A DNA stretch of 64,000 nucleotides from an uncultured Aquimarina sp. (GTDB lineage: Bacteria > Bacteroidota > Bacteroidia > Flavobacteriales > Flavobacteriaceae), in the NCBI GenBank assembly GCA_947498935.1, contig CANMMM010000010.1, positions 82,426-146,425 of the forward strand. Reading direction: 5' to 3'. A program made the translations under genes and the position numbers. Positions 34,341 to 42,343 of this stretch are shown one piece after another. Within the stretch, counting starts at the first letter, position 1; the number at the start of each line of letters is the position of its first letter. Under the pieces are notes generated by a model. It worked only from the letters and a program-made list of their open reading frames with translations, was not told the DNA's origin and did not search any database.

Positions 34341-35360
34341 ATGGAAGCAAAAAAACGTACTAAAATACGCGCATTCACCTTTCCCACACTGCTAGCCATC
34401 GCATTTATGGGCAGCAATCTTATTCAATTCGCGATTCCTGTAAGCCGTTTTTCACTCTTTTCGATACTACTCCTCTGTTGTTCATGGGGGTTCGGTAAAA
34501 TTGCCAAAGACACCAATACTTCCTTTAAGCATCTACTCTACAGTGCCACACTTATTTCTATGTTATACATCATCAATAGAGGTTGGTTATCCTCCTTTAC
34601 ATTTAGTGAGCCATCTACAGAACTCTCCGAAGACATTTACAAAACCAAAACGGTAGAAGCAGGAGATTCTATTGTACTACTCAATCAAGACAGAGCATGG
34701 AAGGATAATTATGGCCACCGCTATAAAGGCACATTCTCCATACGCGAACATGATTATTACAATTCTAAACAATCTTATTTTAGATATACCCAACAACAAC
34801 AACATATCGAATGGGGCACATTGTACAAGTACCTTTCTAAGGCTGACACCCCTAGACTAGATTTATTTATCAAAGAGCTAGAGCGTATCAAAACCAAGCG
34901 ACGACTCAACAAATTTGAGTTTGCAGAAATGGTCGTGACCCTTATCCAAGACATTCCCTATGCACTCGTACTAGGGGATCGCTGCAAATCGGCAGAAGAA
35001 TATGAAGAAGGCATTAGAGTCATTCTAGAAAGCTGCCCCGAATGCTGTATCGGCAATGTACCCTACGGCATCCAAAACCCTGTAGCCTTTATGGGCAATC
35101 TCAAAGGAGATTGCGACACACGTACCGTATTGATCTACACCCTACTCAATTATTTTGGGTACGATGTAGTCATTCTTAATAGCCAATACTACCTACATTC
35201 CATTCTGGGGCTAAACATGCCAGGTAGTGGCTATTATAAAAAACATAGCGGTAAACGCTATTACACTTGGGAAACCACGAATAAAAACTATACACTAGGC
35301 AAACTGCCTAGACATGTAACTAATATGAATCATTGGAACGTAGTCCTTACTAATATCTAA
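34341..35360 (+). CDS. membrane-anchored transglutaminase-like cysteine protein
   Basis: The 339-residue protein has about three hydrophobic helices in residues 11-85 and a C-terminal domain with a plausible transglutaminase-like triad: Cys258 in KGDCDTRT, His286 in YYLHSILG and an acidic residue Glu311 in TWETT. Such folds act as proteases, amidases or cross-linkers. The partner genes are a LuxE-like synthetase upstream and a DUF350-like membrane protein 3 bases downstream. The combined role is unknown. Confidence 0.65.
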   Translation: MEAKKRTKIRAFTFPTLLAIAFMGSNLIQFAIPVSRFSLFSILLLCCSWGFGKIAKDTNTSFKHLLYSATLISMLYIINRGWLSSFTFSEPSTELSEDIYKTKTVEAGDSIVLLNQDRAWKDNYGHRYKGTFSIREHDYYNSKQSYFRYTQQQQHIEWGTLYKYLSKADTPRLDLFIKELERIKTKRRLNKFEFAEMVVTLIQDIPYALVLGDRCKSAEEYEEGIRVILESCPECCIGNVPYGIQNPVAFMGNLKGDCDTRTVLIYTLLNYFGYDVVILNSQYYLHSILGLNMPGSGYYKKHSGKRYYTWETTNKNYTLGKLPRHVTNMNHWNVVLTNI

Positions 35361-35363
35361 TAC

Positions 35364-35882
35364 ATGCAAACGAAACTATTTACGCTCGCCATTATCGAAA
35401 TCACACTTTCCATCGTCGTATCCGTATGGATTCTATACATCTCATTTAGGATCCTACAACGACTCTTTTTTAGAAAAGTGACGTTTAGAGAAAATAACAT
35501 TGCCTTCTCTATCTTTACAGGTGGGATTATGCTGTCGATTGGATTTATTCTAGGAGAAATCATTCCTTCGATCACTAATATCATACGCCTATCGCTTTCT
35601 GGCAAACAAGAAATACCACTGGGTACCATTGCACAATATGCAAGTCTTTATCTCTTTATTGGATTTATTTTTTCTGTACTCATTAATGCAGTGGTGTTCT
35701 TTTTATTCTCTGCACTGACTAAGGGAATTAATGAATTCAAAGAAATTCAACAAAATAACGTGGCAACCGCTATCATAGTGACTTCAGCATTGATTTCCAT
35801 CACCCTTATTGCCAAGAGTAGTATCGGATTAATCATCACTGCATTGGTTCCATATACAGAGGGAGCAAATTTTTTATTGTAA
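35364..35882 (+). CDS. DUF350-like membrane protein
   Basis: The 172-residue protein has about four membrane helices arranged as two similar halves. Each half contains an ENNIAFSIFTGG or QNNVATAIIVTS type motif, which recalls the repeated E.GN.A.A segments of DUF350 (UPF0719). Family function is unknown. It is the last gene of the LuxE-like operon; the terminator is 270 bases further on because a 161-bp repeat lies between. Confidence 0.55.
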   Translation: MQTKLFTLAIIEITLSIVVSVWILYISFRILQRLFFRKVTFRENNIAFSIFTGGIMLSIGFILGEIIPSITNIIRLSLSGKQEIPLGTIAQYASLYLFIGFIFSVLINAVVFFLFSALTKGINEFKEIQQNNVATAIIVTSALISITLIAKSSIGLIITALVPYTEGANFLL

Positions 35883-35990
35883 TTTTTTGTAAGTAAAAAA
35901 AATACCCTTCGACCAACCCATTGTCTCATAAAATGCTCAATATTAAAAAATTAGAGTTCATTTTTGTCAATATTTAATTGGTTAATTAAT

Positions 35991-36151
35991 GAAGTGGTTT
36001 AAACTTTTTTCAATTTGCTATAAAAACGATCTTTTGCACTCAAATTTTGTAATTTTTGAGTTTCGTAGCGCTGCTATGCAACTAAAAAATCACTGTATTT
36101 GATCACAAAATCTTGGTTTTTCGCTGAAATCAAAAAAGTGCAAACCACTTC
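35991..36151. repeat. full-length MITE-like element (family B)
   Basis: This 161-bp element has terminal inverted repeats GAAGTGGTTTAAACTTTTTT / AAAAAAGTGCAAACCACTTC. By eye it is more than 90% identical to the inverted copy at 50379-50540. It carries no ORF. It lies between the DUF350-like stop codon and the operon terminator. Confidence 0.85.
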
Positions 36152-36196
36152 AATAAGACCTCTTGTAGGAAATTACAAGTAGGTCTTATTTTTTTA
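36152..36196 (+). terminator. terminator of the LuxE-like operon
   Basis: The stem AATAAGACCT..CTTGTA / TACAAG..AGGTCTTATT is followed by a T7 run. It abuts the end of the family B element. From 36197 to 36363 nothing further is seen. Confidence 0.8.
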
Positions 36197-36363
36197 TACG
36201 CTAATAGCATAATTCCCGCTTTTGACCCCCAAACAACTACTTGCTTCCATTCAGCATTCATAATTATGGTATACATTATTTTACACCTTACTGTAAGGAC
36301 GTAAAATTAATACGACTTACTTATCGTGAGTTAGCGTTTTTATTTAGAAAAATAAAGCGTTTA

Positions 36364-36424
36364 TTTTCAATAATTGATTGGTTAGTTGACAAAGCCTGCT
36401 TGTAGTTTACTACAGCAGGCTTTG
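36364..36424 (+). repeat. spacer-plus-hairpin module, copy 1
   Basis: TTTTCAATAATTGATTGGTT is followed by an AAAGCCTGCT..AGCAGGCTTT hairpin with a short T-run. The same 23-base spacer and a similar hairpin recur at 37022-37088, so the YHS gene is flanked by direct copies. The hairpin may act as a weak terminator. Confidence 0.7.
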
Positions 36425-36533
36425 TATTATGTAATAATTTTGACGTCTGATTCTCAAAATGTTATAATTTCCATAAAATTTGTAATGTTCTATTTTTTAT
36501 ACGACAGAGTAGATGTAACCAAAAGATATACTC

Positions 36534-36980
36534 ATGAAACATTTTTTTACCCTATTGCTGATTGCCATCGTTAGTAGCAGTGTTGCACAGCAAACTGATT
36601 ACAATACCAAAAAAGGATTTATAGCTGAAGGCTATGATGTAACGGAATATTTTAATCAAAAAGCGGTAAAGGGATCTGATGATTATGTAACCACACACCA
36701 TCAGGCTCAGTATAAATTTGCCAGCAAGGCCAACTTAGAGAAATTCTCTAAAAACCCTGACAAATACGTACCACAGTATGGCGGTTATTGTGCATATGCT
36801 GTAGCTGCTAATGCCGAGAAGGTGGATATCGATCCTAAAACCTTCGAAATTAGAGACGGAAAACTATATTTATTCTACAATGCTTGGGGAATCAACACCT
36901 TAACAAAATGGAATGAAGAAGGCCCCGCAAAATTAAAAGAGCAAGCAGATACTAATTGGGAACGTATCTATAAGAAATAA
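36534..36980 (+). CDS. secreted YHS-domain protein
   Basis: The 148-residue protein has a Sec signal (1-18, ends SVAQQ) and a YHS-like domain: GYDVTEYFNQKAVKG, then AQYKFASKANLEKFSKNPDKYVPQYGGYCAYAVA with Cys near 85. YHS domains are linked to metal binding, and small exported forms are widespread in flavobacteria without a proven role. It is monocistronic and lies between two copies of a duplicated terminator module. Confidence 0.8.
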   Translation: MKHFFTLLLIAIVSSSVAQQTDYNTKKGFIAEGYDVTEYFNQKAVKGSDDYVTTHHQAQYKFASKANLEKFSKNPDKYVPQYGGYCAYAVAANAEKVDIDPKTFEIRDGKLYLFYNAWGINTLTKWNEEGPAKLKEQADTNWERIYKK

Positions 36981-37021
36981 ACATACCTTACAAAAAGGAA
37001 AAATATATAAGACTAAGTTTT

Positions 37022-37088
37022 TTTTCAATAATTGATTGGTTAGTAGTAAAGCCTGTACAGGAGTAATCCTGACAGGCTTTATTTTTTT
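37022..37088 (+). repeat. spacer-plus-hairpin module, copy 2 (terminator of the YHS gene)
   Basis: It has the same TTTTCAATAATTGATTGGTT spacer as at 36364, then AAAGCCTGT.CAGGA / TCCTG.ACAGGCTTT and a T7 run. The tail is a good intrinsic terminator 70-100 bases beyond the YHS stop. Confidence 0.75.
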
Positions 37089-37208
37089 AGTATTCTTAGT
37101 ATATATCTCTGTTCTATCAGACCCCTCCGATGGAATGTTGATGAATTGAAGGCAGCTTTTTATTGACTACACCTCTAAACTATATACACAACTGATGTGC
37201 ATTTTTTT

Positions 37209-37299
37209 TGCGTTAGGGATAGTAGTGAAAATCCCACAGCCCGACCTTAGGAGGGCGAGGAATTGTAGCGGATAGCCCGACCCCTTGTGGGTAACGCCC
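37209..37299. repeat. structured intergenic repeat, copy 5 (family A, variant centre)
   Basis: The copy runs TGCGTTAGGGAT ... GTAACGCCC. The centre CAGCCCGACCTTAGGAGGGC is the same subtype as copy 3. It lies 9 bases from the tyrS stop codon. Confidence 0.8.
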
Positions 37300-37307
37300 T
37301 TATACTA

Positions 37308-38603
37308 CTACACTGCTCTAATCACAAAATAGTTTCTCTTACCACGCTGCAATAGCACAAACATATCATTGATCAGATCCTGAGCTGTAATAGAATATCC
37401 ATCCTTTACTTTTTCTTTATTAACAGCGATAGAATTTTCTTTTAACGCACGTCTGGCTTCTCCATTGGATTTTAAAAAGCCTGTTTTTTCTGCTAACACT
37501 CCTATGATATCTAGCCCGCTTTCAATCTCTGATTTAGGGATAGATGCTTGTGGCACACCATCAAATACGTCTAAAAAAGTAGCGGCATCTAATTGTTTTA
37601 AATCCTCTGAGGTAGATTTTCCGAATAATATATTCGAAGCCTTGATAGCATTATCCAACTCTTCCTGAGAATGCACCATCACTGTTATTTCATCTGCCAG
37701 TCGCTTTTGTAAAATACGCATATGTGGTGCTTCTGCATGTGCTGCTATGAGTGCTTCGATTTCTGCTTGCGTAAGAAATGTAAAAATCTTGATGTATTTC
37801 TCTGCGTCTTCGTCGCTAGTATTTAACCAATACTGGTAGAATTTATACGGAGAGGTTCTTTTAGGGTCTAGCCATACATTTCCTCCTTCGGATTTCCCAA
37901 ACTTAGAACCATCTGATTTAGTAATCAGCGGGCAGGTCAGGGCATATCCCTTACCACCTCCGACGCGTCTGATGAGCTCTGTACCTGTAGTAATATTACC
38001 CCACTGATCGCTTCCTCCCATCTGTAGCGTACAATCATGCGCTCTGTATAAATGCAAGAAATCATATCCCTGCACCAATTGATAGGTAAATTCTGTGAAT
38101 GACATCCCATCAGAGGATTCTGAAGAGATTCGGTTCTTTACAGAATCCTTAGCCATCATATAATTAACGGTGATATGCTTTCCTACGTCTCTGATGAATT
38201 CTAGAAACGAAAACTCCTTCATCCAATCATAATTATTCACCAATACAGCTGCATTTTCTTCCTTACTTTCGAAATCCAGAAATTGTGCTAATTGTGCTTT
38301 AATCGCTTCTTGATTATGGCGTAGCGTAGCTTCGTCTAATAGATTACGCTCTGCAGATTTTCCAGAAGGATCTCCAATCATTCCTGTAGCGCCACCTACT
38401 AATGCTACAGGTTTATGCCCTGCTCGCTGATAATGTGCTAAGAGCATGATCGGTACTAAATTACCGATATGTAATGAGTCTGCCGTAGGGTCAAATCCCA
38501 CATAAGCAGCACGCATTTGCTCCATTAGATACGCTTCGGTACCGGGCATTGCATCGTGTAACATTCCTCTCCATCGAAGTTCTTCTATAAAATTAGTCGC
38601 CAT
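37308..38603 (-). CDS. tyrS: tyrosyl-tRNA synthetase
   Basis: The 431-residue class I synthetase has [18 protein letters not shown] (HIGH-like HIGN near 42), [12 protein letters not shown], the tyrosine/tRNA segment [11 protein letters not shown], the KMSKS-like loop KFGKSEGG, and a C-terminal S4-like RNA-binding part. All expected blocks are present at normal length. It is monocistronic, with a family A repeat replacing an obvious terminator at its 3' end. Confidence 0.97.
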   Translation of the reverse strand: MATNFIEELRWRGMLHDAMPGTEAYLMEQMRAAYVGFDPTADSLHIGNLVPIMLLAHYQRAGHKPVALVGGATGMIGDPSGKSAERNLLDEATLRHNQEAIKAQLAQFLDFESKEENAAVLVNNYDWMKEFSFLEFIRDVGKHITVNYMMAKDSVKNRISSESSDGMSFTEFTYQLVQGYDFLHLYRAHDCTLQMGGSDQWGNITTGTELIRRVGGGKGYALTCPLITKSDGSKFGKSEGGNVWLDPKRTSPYKFYQYWLNTSDEDAEKYIKIFTFLTQAEIEALIAAHAEAPHMRILQKRLADEITVMVHSQEELDNAIKASNILFGKSTSEDLKQLDAATFLDVFDGVPQASIPKSEIESGLDIIGVLAEKTGFLKSNGEARRALKENSIAVNKEKVKDGYSITAQDLINDMFVLLQRGKRNYFVIRAV

Positions 38604-38681
38604 TCTATAAACGTGTTTGTATTAAAGCGCAACAAATATAGGAATATGCAGGAGATCGCCCTATGAAATCATTTAATAATT

Positions 38682-38704
38682 AAAGTGGTTTACACTTTTT
38701 TGAT
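38682..38704. repeat. solitary end of the MITE-like element (family B)
   Basis: AAAGTGGTTTACACTTTTTTGAT matches one terminal arm of the full copies; the interior and other end are missing. It lies 80 bases upstream of tyrS. Confidence 0.5.
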
Positions 38705-38823
38705 CCCTGTAAAAAGTAACGGTGTTATGACCAAACATCTCATTTTTTGGTGCACTCTTGTAACTGGGTTTAGACAATACATTAGAAACGGTTATTTTTA
38801 AAATCAGATTCGAGTACAAACAG

Positions 38824-38868
38824 AACAGCTCGTCTATGGCATAGGCATAAACGAGCTGTTTTGTTATT
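38824..38868 (-). terminator. hairpin at the end of the sigma factor operon
   Basis: The perfect 10-bp arms AACAGCTCGT / ACGAGCTGTT surround a 17-base loop. On the minus strand, where the TPR protein gene ends 38 bases earlier, the tail is TCTGTTTGT, a weak U-tract. The plus-strand tail is richer in T, so it may work both ways. Confidence 0.6.
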
Positions 38869-38905
38869 TTTTAGTTGTTTGTGTGCGGAATTTAAGGTTC
38901 CTGTG

Positions 38906-39697
38906 CTAATTTTCTAATTTGTTCATTAATTGTATCGCTTTTTCTCTGTACAATCCGTTATAGGAGATAATTTCTTTTAGGATGGGAATACTTTTATCGG
39001 ACTGTCCTAGTTTAAGATAACTCAGTGCTCTATACCAAGTAGCATCTTCATAGAACTTGCTCGTATCACTTACATTTTCAAACTGCTGGATGGCTTCTTT
39101 TTCTTTTCCTGTGTTTAGGTAACTATTACCTAAGTATAATCGCAACTGTTCTATTTTAGACATAGCAGTTAACTGTTCTAACTCTCCAATAACTGCTTGG
39201 TACTCACCATTAGCATATTGTTTCATCACTATATCCAATTTTGTTACGACGTGCCCTCTTGTTACATCTTCGGCTGGATAAGGTACGTAGTGTGACAGGT
39301 ATAAATCAGAATTCTTTCCTGCCTGCTGTAGGTTATTCCATAATAGATTTCCTATCCCAAGTAATACGATAAAAGCCGCTGCGATTTTCCAATAGGAGAA
39401 TGAAGAGGAATTGTGTTGTATCGAAAACGAAGTACGCTTTTTCGTTGTGGCTTCTTCAACTTCTTTTTCGGCTTCTTCTTCAGCTCGAATATCCTGATAG
39501 ATATTCTCTATTTTTTTTCTAAATTCTAATGCTTTTGTATCACTTAATACACGATGTAACTCGCGTTGCTTACTTACTTCCAGCGCTAATGCTGGGTCGA
39601 TCGCCATCTCATTTTCAAACGCCTCCATCTCCTCTGGCGGTAATGCCTCTGCAAGATACTCTTCTATTTTTTCAAATAATTCTTGAGTTCTTTCCAT
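38906..39697 (-). CDS. TPR membrane protein, probable sigma factor partner
   Basis: The 263-residue protein has an N-terminal cytoplasmic part (1-100) with an anti-sigma-like zinc-free layout, one membrane helix at about 103-120 (WKIAAAFIVLLGIGNLLW), and a C-terminal region with TPR-like helices (about 145-255). It follows the sigma factor gene, a common order for sigma/anti-sigma pairs in Bacteroidota. An anti-sigma role is inferred from layout and position; no zinc-binding HxxxCxxC is present. Confidence 0.65.
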   Translation of the reverse strand: MERTQELFEKIEEYLAEALPPEEMEAFENEMAIDPALALEVSKQRELHRVLSDTKALEFRKKIENIYQDIRAEEEAEKEVEEATTKKRTSFSIQHNSSSFSYWKIAAAFIVLLGIGNLLWNNLQQAGKNSDLYLSHYVPYPAEDVTRGHVVTKLDIVMKQYANGEYQAVIGELEQLTAMSKIEQLRLYLGNSYLNTGKEKEAIQQFENVSDTSKFYEDATWYRALSYLKLGQSDKSIPILKEIISYNGLYREKAIQLMNKLEN

Positions 39698-39826
39698 TTT
39701 GTTTCATTTTTTCTTCTCTAGGTCATCTTAGACCGAGAAGTTATTTAAGCTGTTATTTTTATCCATAACCATTGATCGTATTTTTTATTATACAGGTCGT
39801 ATGCTTATCGCATTAATACCACCTAC

Positions 39827-40405
39827 TCAATCCTCCGTCGTTTTTTTTAATTCTTTATACATTGGATCTTTTTCTATACGCTCCATTAGTGCTTGTTTGC
39901 ACTCATATTTTTTCTTTCGCGCGTAGCCTTCTGAATACCCCGTTTCCGCTGCAATTTCCCGCATTGTTTTGTCTAAAAATACCATCGAAAGTACTTTCTG
40001 ACACGCGTCGCTCAATGTAAGAAAATATTTTCTATAAATATGTTCCTTTTCACTATTTTCAATAGTTTCTTGTATCGACACATCTTCTCCCTCTATGTTT
40101 GTCAGTACAGTATCATCCATTACGTAGCGTTTATTTACACGCAATCTAGATAACCACATATTCCTACAAATTGCAAAAAAATACGTTTTCAACGAAGAGG
40201 TAATCTCCAAGGAATTATCCCCAATCTTTTGGTAGATAACCATCAACGCGTCATGAAACACATCACCTACATCATCTTCACTTCCGGAATTTTGCAAAAT
40301 ATAATTGCGGACGTGTGGAAGATGATCCCTGTAGAACTTCTCTATCACCGCGTCATCATCTGCAATTATACCCTCTATAATTTTACGATCATCAATGTTA
40401 CTCAT
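39827..40405 (-). CDS. RNA polymerase sigma-70 (ECF-like) factor
   Basis: The protein is 192 residues from MSNIDDRK (40405); the track start adds 7 residues. It has sigma2 (EKFYRDHLPHVRNYIL, EDDVGDVFHDALMVIYQKI, TYFFAICRNMWLSRLR) and sigma4 (FLDKTMREIAAETGYSEGYARKKKYECKQALM). Its target promoters are unknown. A perfect 16-bp inverted repeat lies 54 bases upstream of the start and may serve autoregulation. The TPR membrane protein follows after 129 bases. Confidence 0.88.
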   Translation of the reverse strand: MSNIDDRKIIEGIIADDDAVIEKFYRDHLPHVRNYILQNSGSEDDVGDVFHDALMVIYQKIGDNSLEITSSLKTYFFAICRNMWLSRLRVNKRYVMDDTVLTNIEGEDVSIQETIENSEKEHIYRKYFLTLSDACQKVLSMVFLDKTMREIAAETGYSEGYARKKKYECKQALMERIEKDPMYKELKKTTED

Positions 40406-40458
40406 CTTATAATGTAATCCAACCACTAATTGTTACCCTATTTTTTCCTTTTTTTTTA

Positions 40459-40495
40459 CAATTTGTCGAAAAAAGTTTCTTTTTTCGACAAATTG
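40459..40495. repeat. perfect 16-bp inverted repeat upstream of the sigma factor
   Basis: CAATTTGTCGAAAAAA and its exact complement flank a 5-base loop GTTTC. Neither strand has a U-tract directly after the stem, so it is not a standard terminator. It sits in the leader or promoter region of the sigma gene. From 40496 to 40839 no gene is seen. Confidence 0.75.
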
Positions 40496-40839
40496 CAGCA
40501 TACAAAAATAACAATTTTTTGTTGTTCAATTATTGCTTATCTCTTGAATTATATAGCACTAAGCTTTATTTTATGTATCAATAGCTCCCTGATTTTAAAT
40601 CGTATGGAATTATAAAAAAATAAAATCACGTCGCACTACCTTTTTTATACCCTTAAGAAGAATATTTCATTCTTTCTTTTCTAGAAACTTCCTTGCTAGC
40701 ACATCTACTATAAACTAGTGAAAAACACCAATTGTTGCACGAACAACTATCTATTACTAGCAAACTGATCTTTTAAATCCCGTATTTAAAATGAGAATAA
40801 CGTATAATTGTTTACATTCGTATCCATTACATTTATATC

Positions 40840-41850
40840 ATGATTTTAGTTACTGGAGCCACGGGACTCGTAGGTAGTCATTTATTATTACAACTCGTAC
40901 AGGAAGAGCAACCTATACGAGCACTATACAGAACTGACGCTAAAAAAAAATATGTCCAGCAGCTTTTTACTGCTTTATTACCCAATAGCCCTACTGCTTT
41001 CGATCGCATCGAATGGGTACAAGCTACAGTAAATGATATTCCTGCATTGACCAGCGCTTTTGATAAGGTAACGCATGTATACCATTGTGCTGCTATGATT
41101 TCATTCGAGCCATACGAGCATAAACTAATTAGAAAAACAAATATCGAAGGTACGGCTAATATTGTAAACCTGTGTCTAACGCATCATGTAGAGAAATTAT
41201 GCCATGTAAGTTCTATTTCAGCGATCGATGAGGCTATAGAAAAAAAAGTGATCGACGAGACCAATGAGTGGAATCCCGAAACCACACACTCTGTATATGC
41301 GATTTCTAAATATGGTGCAGAAATGGAAGTGTGGCGAGGCACACAAGAAGGACTAAACGCTGTGATTGTAAATCCTGGAATTATTATAGGTAGTGGCTTT
41401 TTTGAATCGGGGAGTGGTTTTATGTTTAAAAAAATGTATCAAGGCATGCGATTTTATACCACAGGTAGTAGTGGATATGTAGGCATCAAGGATGTGATCC
41501 AAATTATGACTGCGTTGATGAGCAGCACTATCGTAAACGAACGTTTTATCGTCGTTTCAGAAAACATGAGCTACCAACAATCACTTAGTAAAATTGCCCG
41601 CCAGTTAGGCAAAAAAGCGCCTTCTTATAAAATAACTCCTATGGCTATGAAAACGGTATATTACCTACAATGGTTTCGATACCAATTATTCGGCACCAAA
41701 CGCACGATCGTACGTGCTTCTATAAAAAGTGCTTTTAGCACCCATAGTTATGAAAACCAAAAGGTACGAAAAGCACTAAATTATGATTTTATGCCTATTG
41801 ATCAAGCTATTGCCGAGACGGCTTCTTTTTTCTTGCAGCAGCATTCTTAG
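40840..41850 (+). CDS. NAD-dependent epimerase/dehydratase (extended SDR)
   Basis: The 336-residue protein has the N-terminal Rossmann motif TGATGLVGSHLL (5-16) and the active-site YxxxK in SVYAISKYGAEME (near 153-165). It resembles dihydroflavonol-reductase-like SDRs. The substrate is unknown. The last 44 bases overlap the end of the convergent DUF4296 gene. Confidence 0.85.
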   Translation: MILVTGATGLVGSHLLLQLVQEEQPIRALYRTDAKKKYVQQLFTALLPNSPTAFDRIEWVQATVNDIPALTSAFDKVTHVYHCAAMISFEPYEHKLIRKTNIEGTANIVNLCLTHHVEKLCHVSSISAIDEAIEKKVIDETNEWNPETTHSVYAISKYGAEMEVWRGTQEGLNAVIVNPGIIIGSGFFESGSGFMFKKMYQGMRFYTTGSSGYVGIKDVIQIMTALMSSTIVNERFIVVSENMSYQQSLSKIARQLGKKAPSYKITPMAMKTVYYLQWFRYQLFGTKRTIVRASIKSAFSTHSYENQKVRKALNYDFMPIDQAIAETASFFLQQHS

Positions 41851-42343
41851 TCAGTTTATCACTTATCGACTGTAGCTTTTCTGCTGCTGTAATAGTTTTT
41901 TTTTCCTCTTTAGCTACCGACAGCGTATCCTCTTTAGCGAGTTTGATTTTAGCCTTTGCAATAGAATCTTCTACTCTTTTTAAAGAATCCTCTTGTTTCT
42001 TTAGCTTTTCATAAGTATCCTTTGATGCCTTTAGATTCTGTTTCACCTTATCGAATACTTTTTTATACGTATCCATCTGGCTCACATACCATCGATTGTT
42101 CTCTGCAAATACCAAACTATCAATCTCATATTTTTCTAAAATATACTTTTCGGGATTGATCTTATGTTTATCAAAGTTTTTCTTGAACGAACTTTTCGCT
42201 GCCTTTACAAATGCTATATCAGTAAGGATCGTTACCATCTGTTCTTCGGTGATAAAATTCTCTGGCTTTTCGGGAGTTTCTAGGCTTTGGCAAGCTACTG
42301 CTCCCAATAAGACCCCCCAAAAAAATAGCTTACGGATCATCAT
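41807..42343 (-). CDS. DUF4296 lipoprotein
   Basis: The 178-residue protein has a lipoprotein signal ending AVAC (Cys18) and the DUF4296 pattern FITEEQMVTILTDIAFVKAA (near 30-49). A highly charged coiled-coil-like tail (95-178) follows. DUF4296 is specific to Bacteroidota and of unknown role. It overlaps the dihydroorotase stop by 4 bases, so it is the third gene of a GT2-pyrC operon, an arrangement I recall as common in flavobacteria. Confidence 0.8.
   Translation of the reverse strand: MMIRKLFFWGVLLGAVACQSLETPEKPENFITEEQMVTILTDIAFVKAAKSSFKKNFDKHKINPEKYILEKYEIDSLVFAENNRWYVSQMDTYKKVFDKVKQNLKASKDTYEKLKKQEDSLKRVEDSIAKAKIKLAKEDTLSVAKEEKKTITAAEKLQSISDKLTKNAAARKKKPSRQ

Noticed and set aside
35991-36151. 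Family B element as a complete insertion sequence
   Set aside because: It has no ORF and no clear target duplication; at most it is a non-autonomous element.
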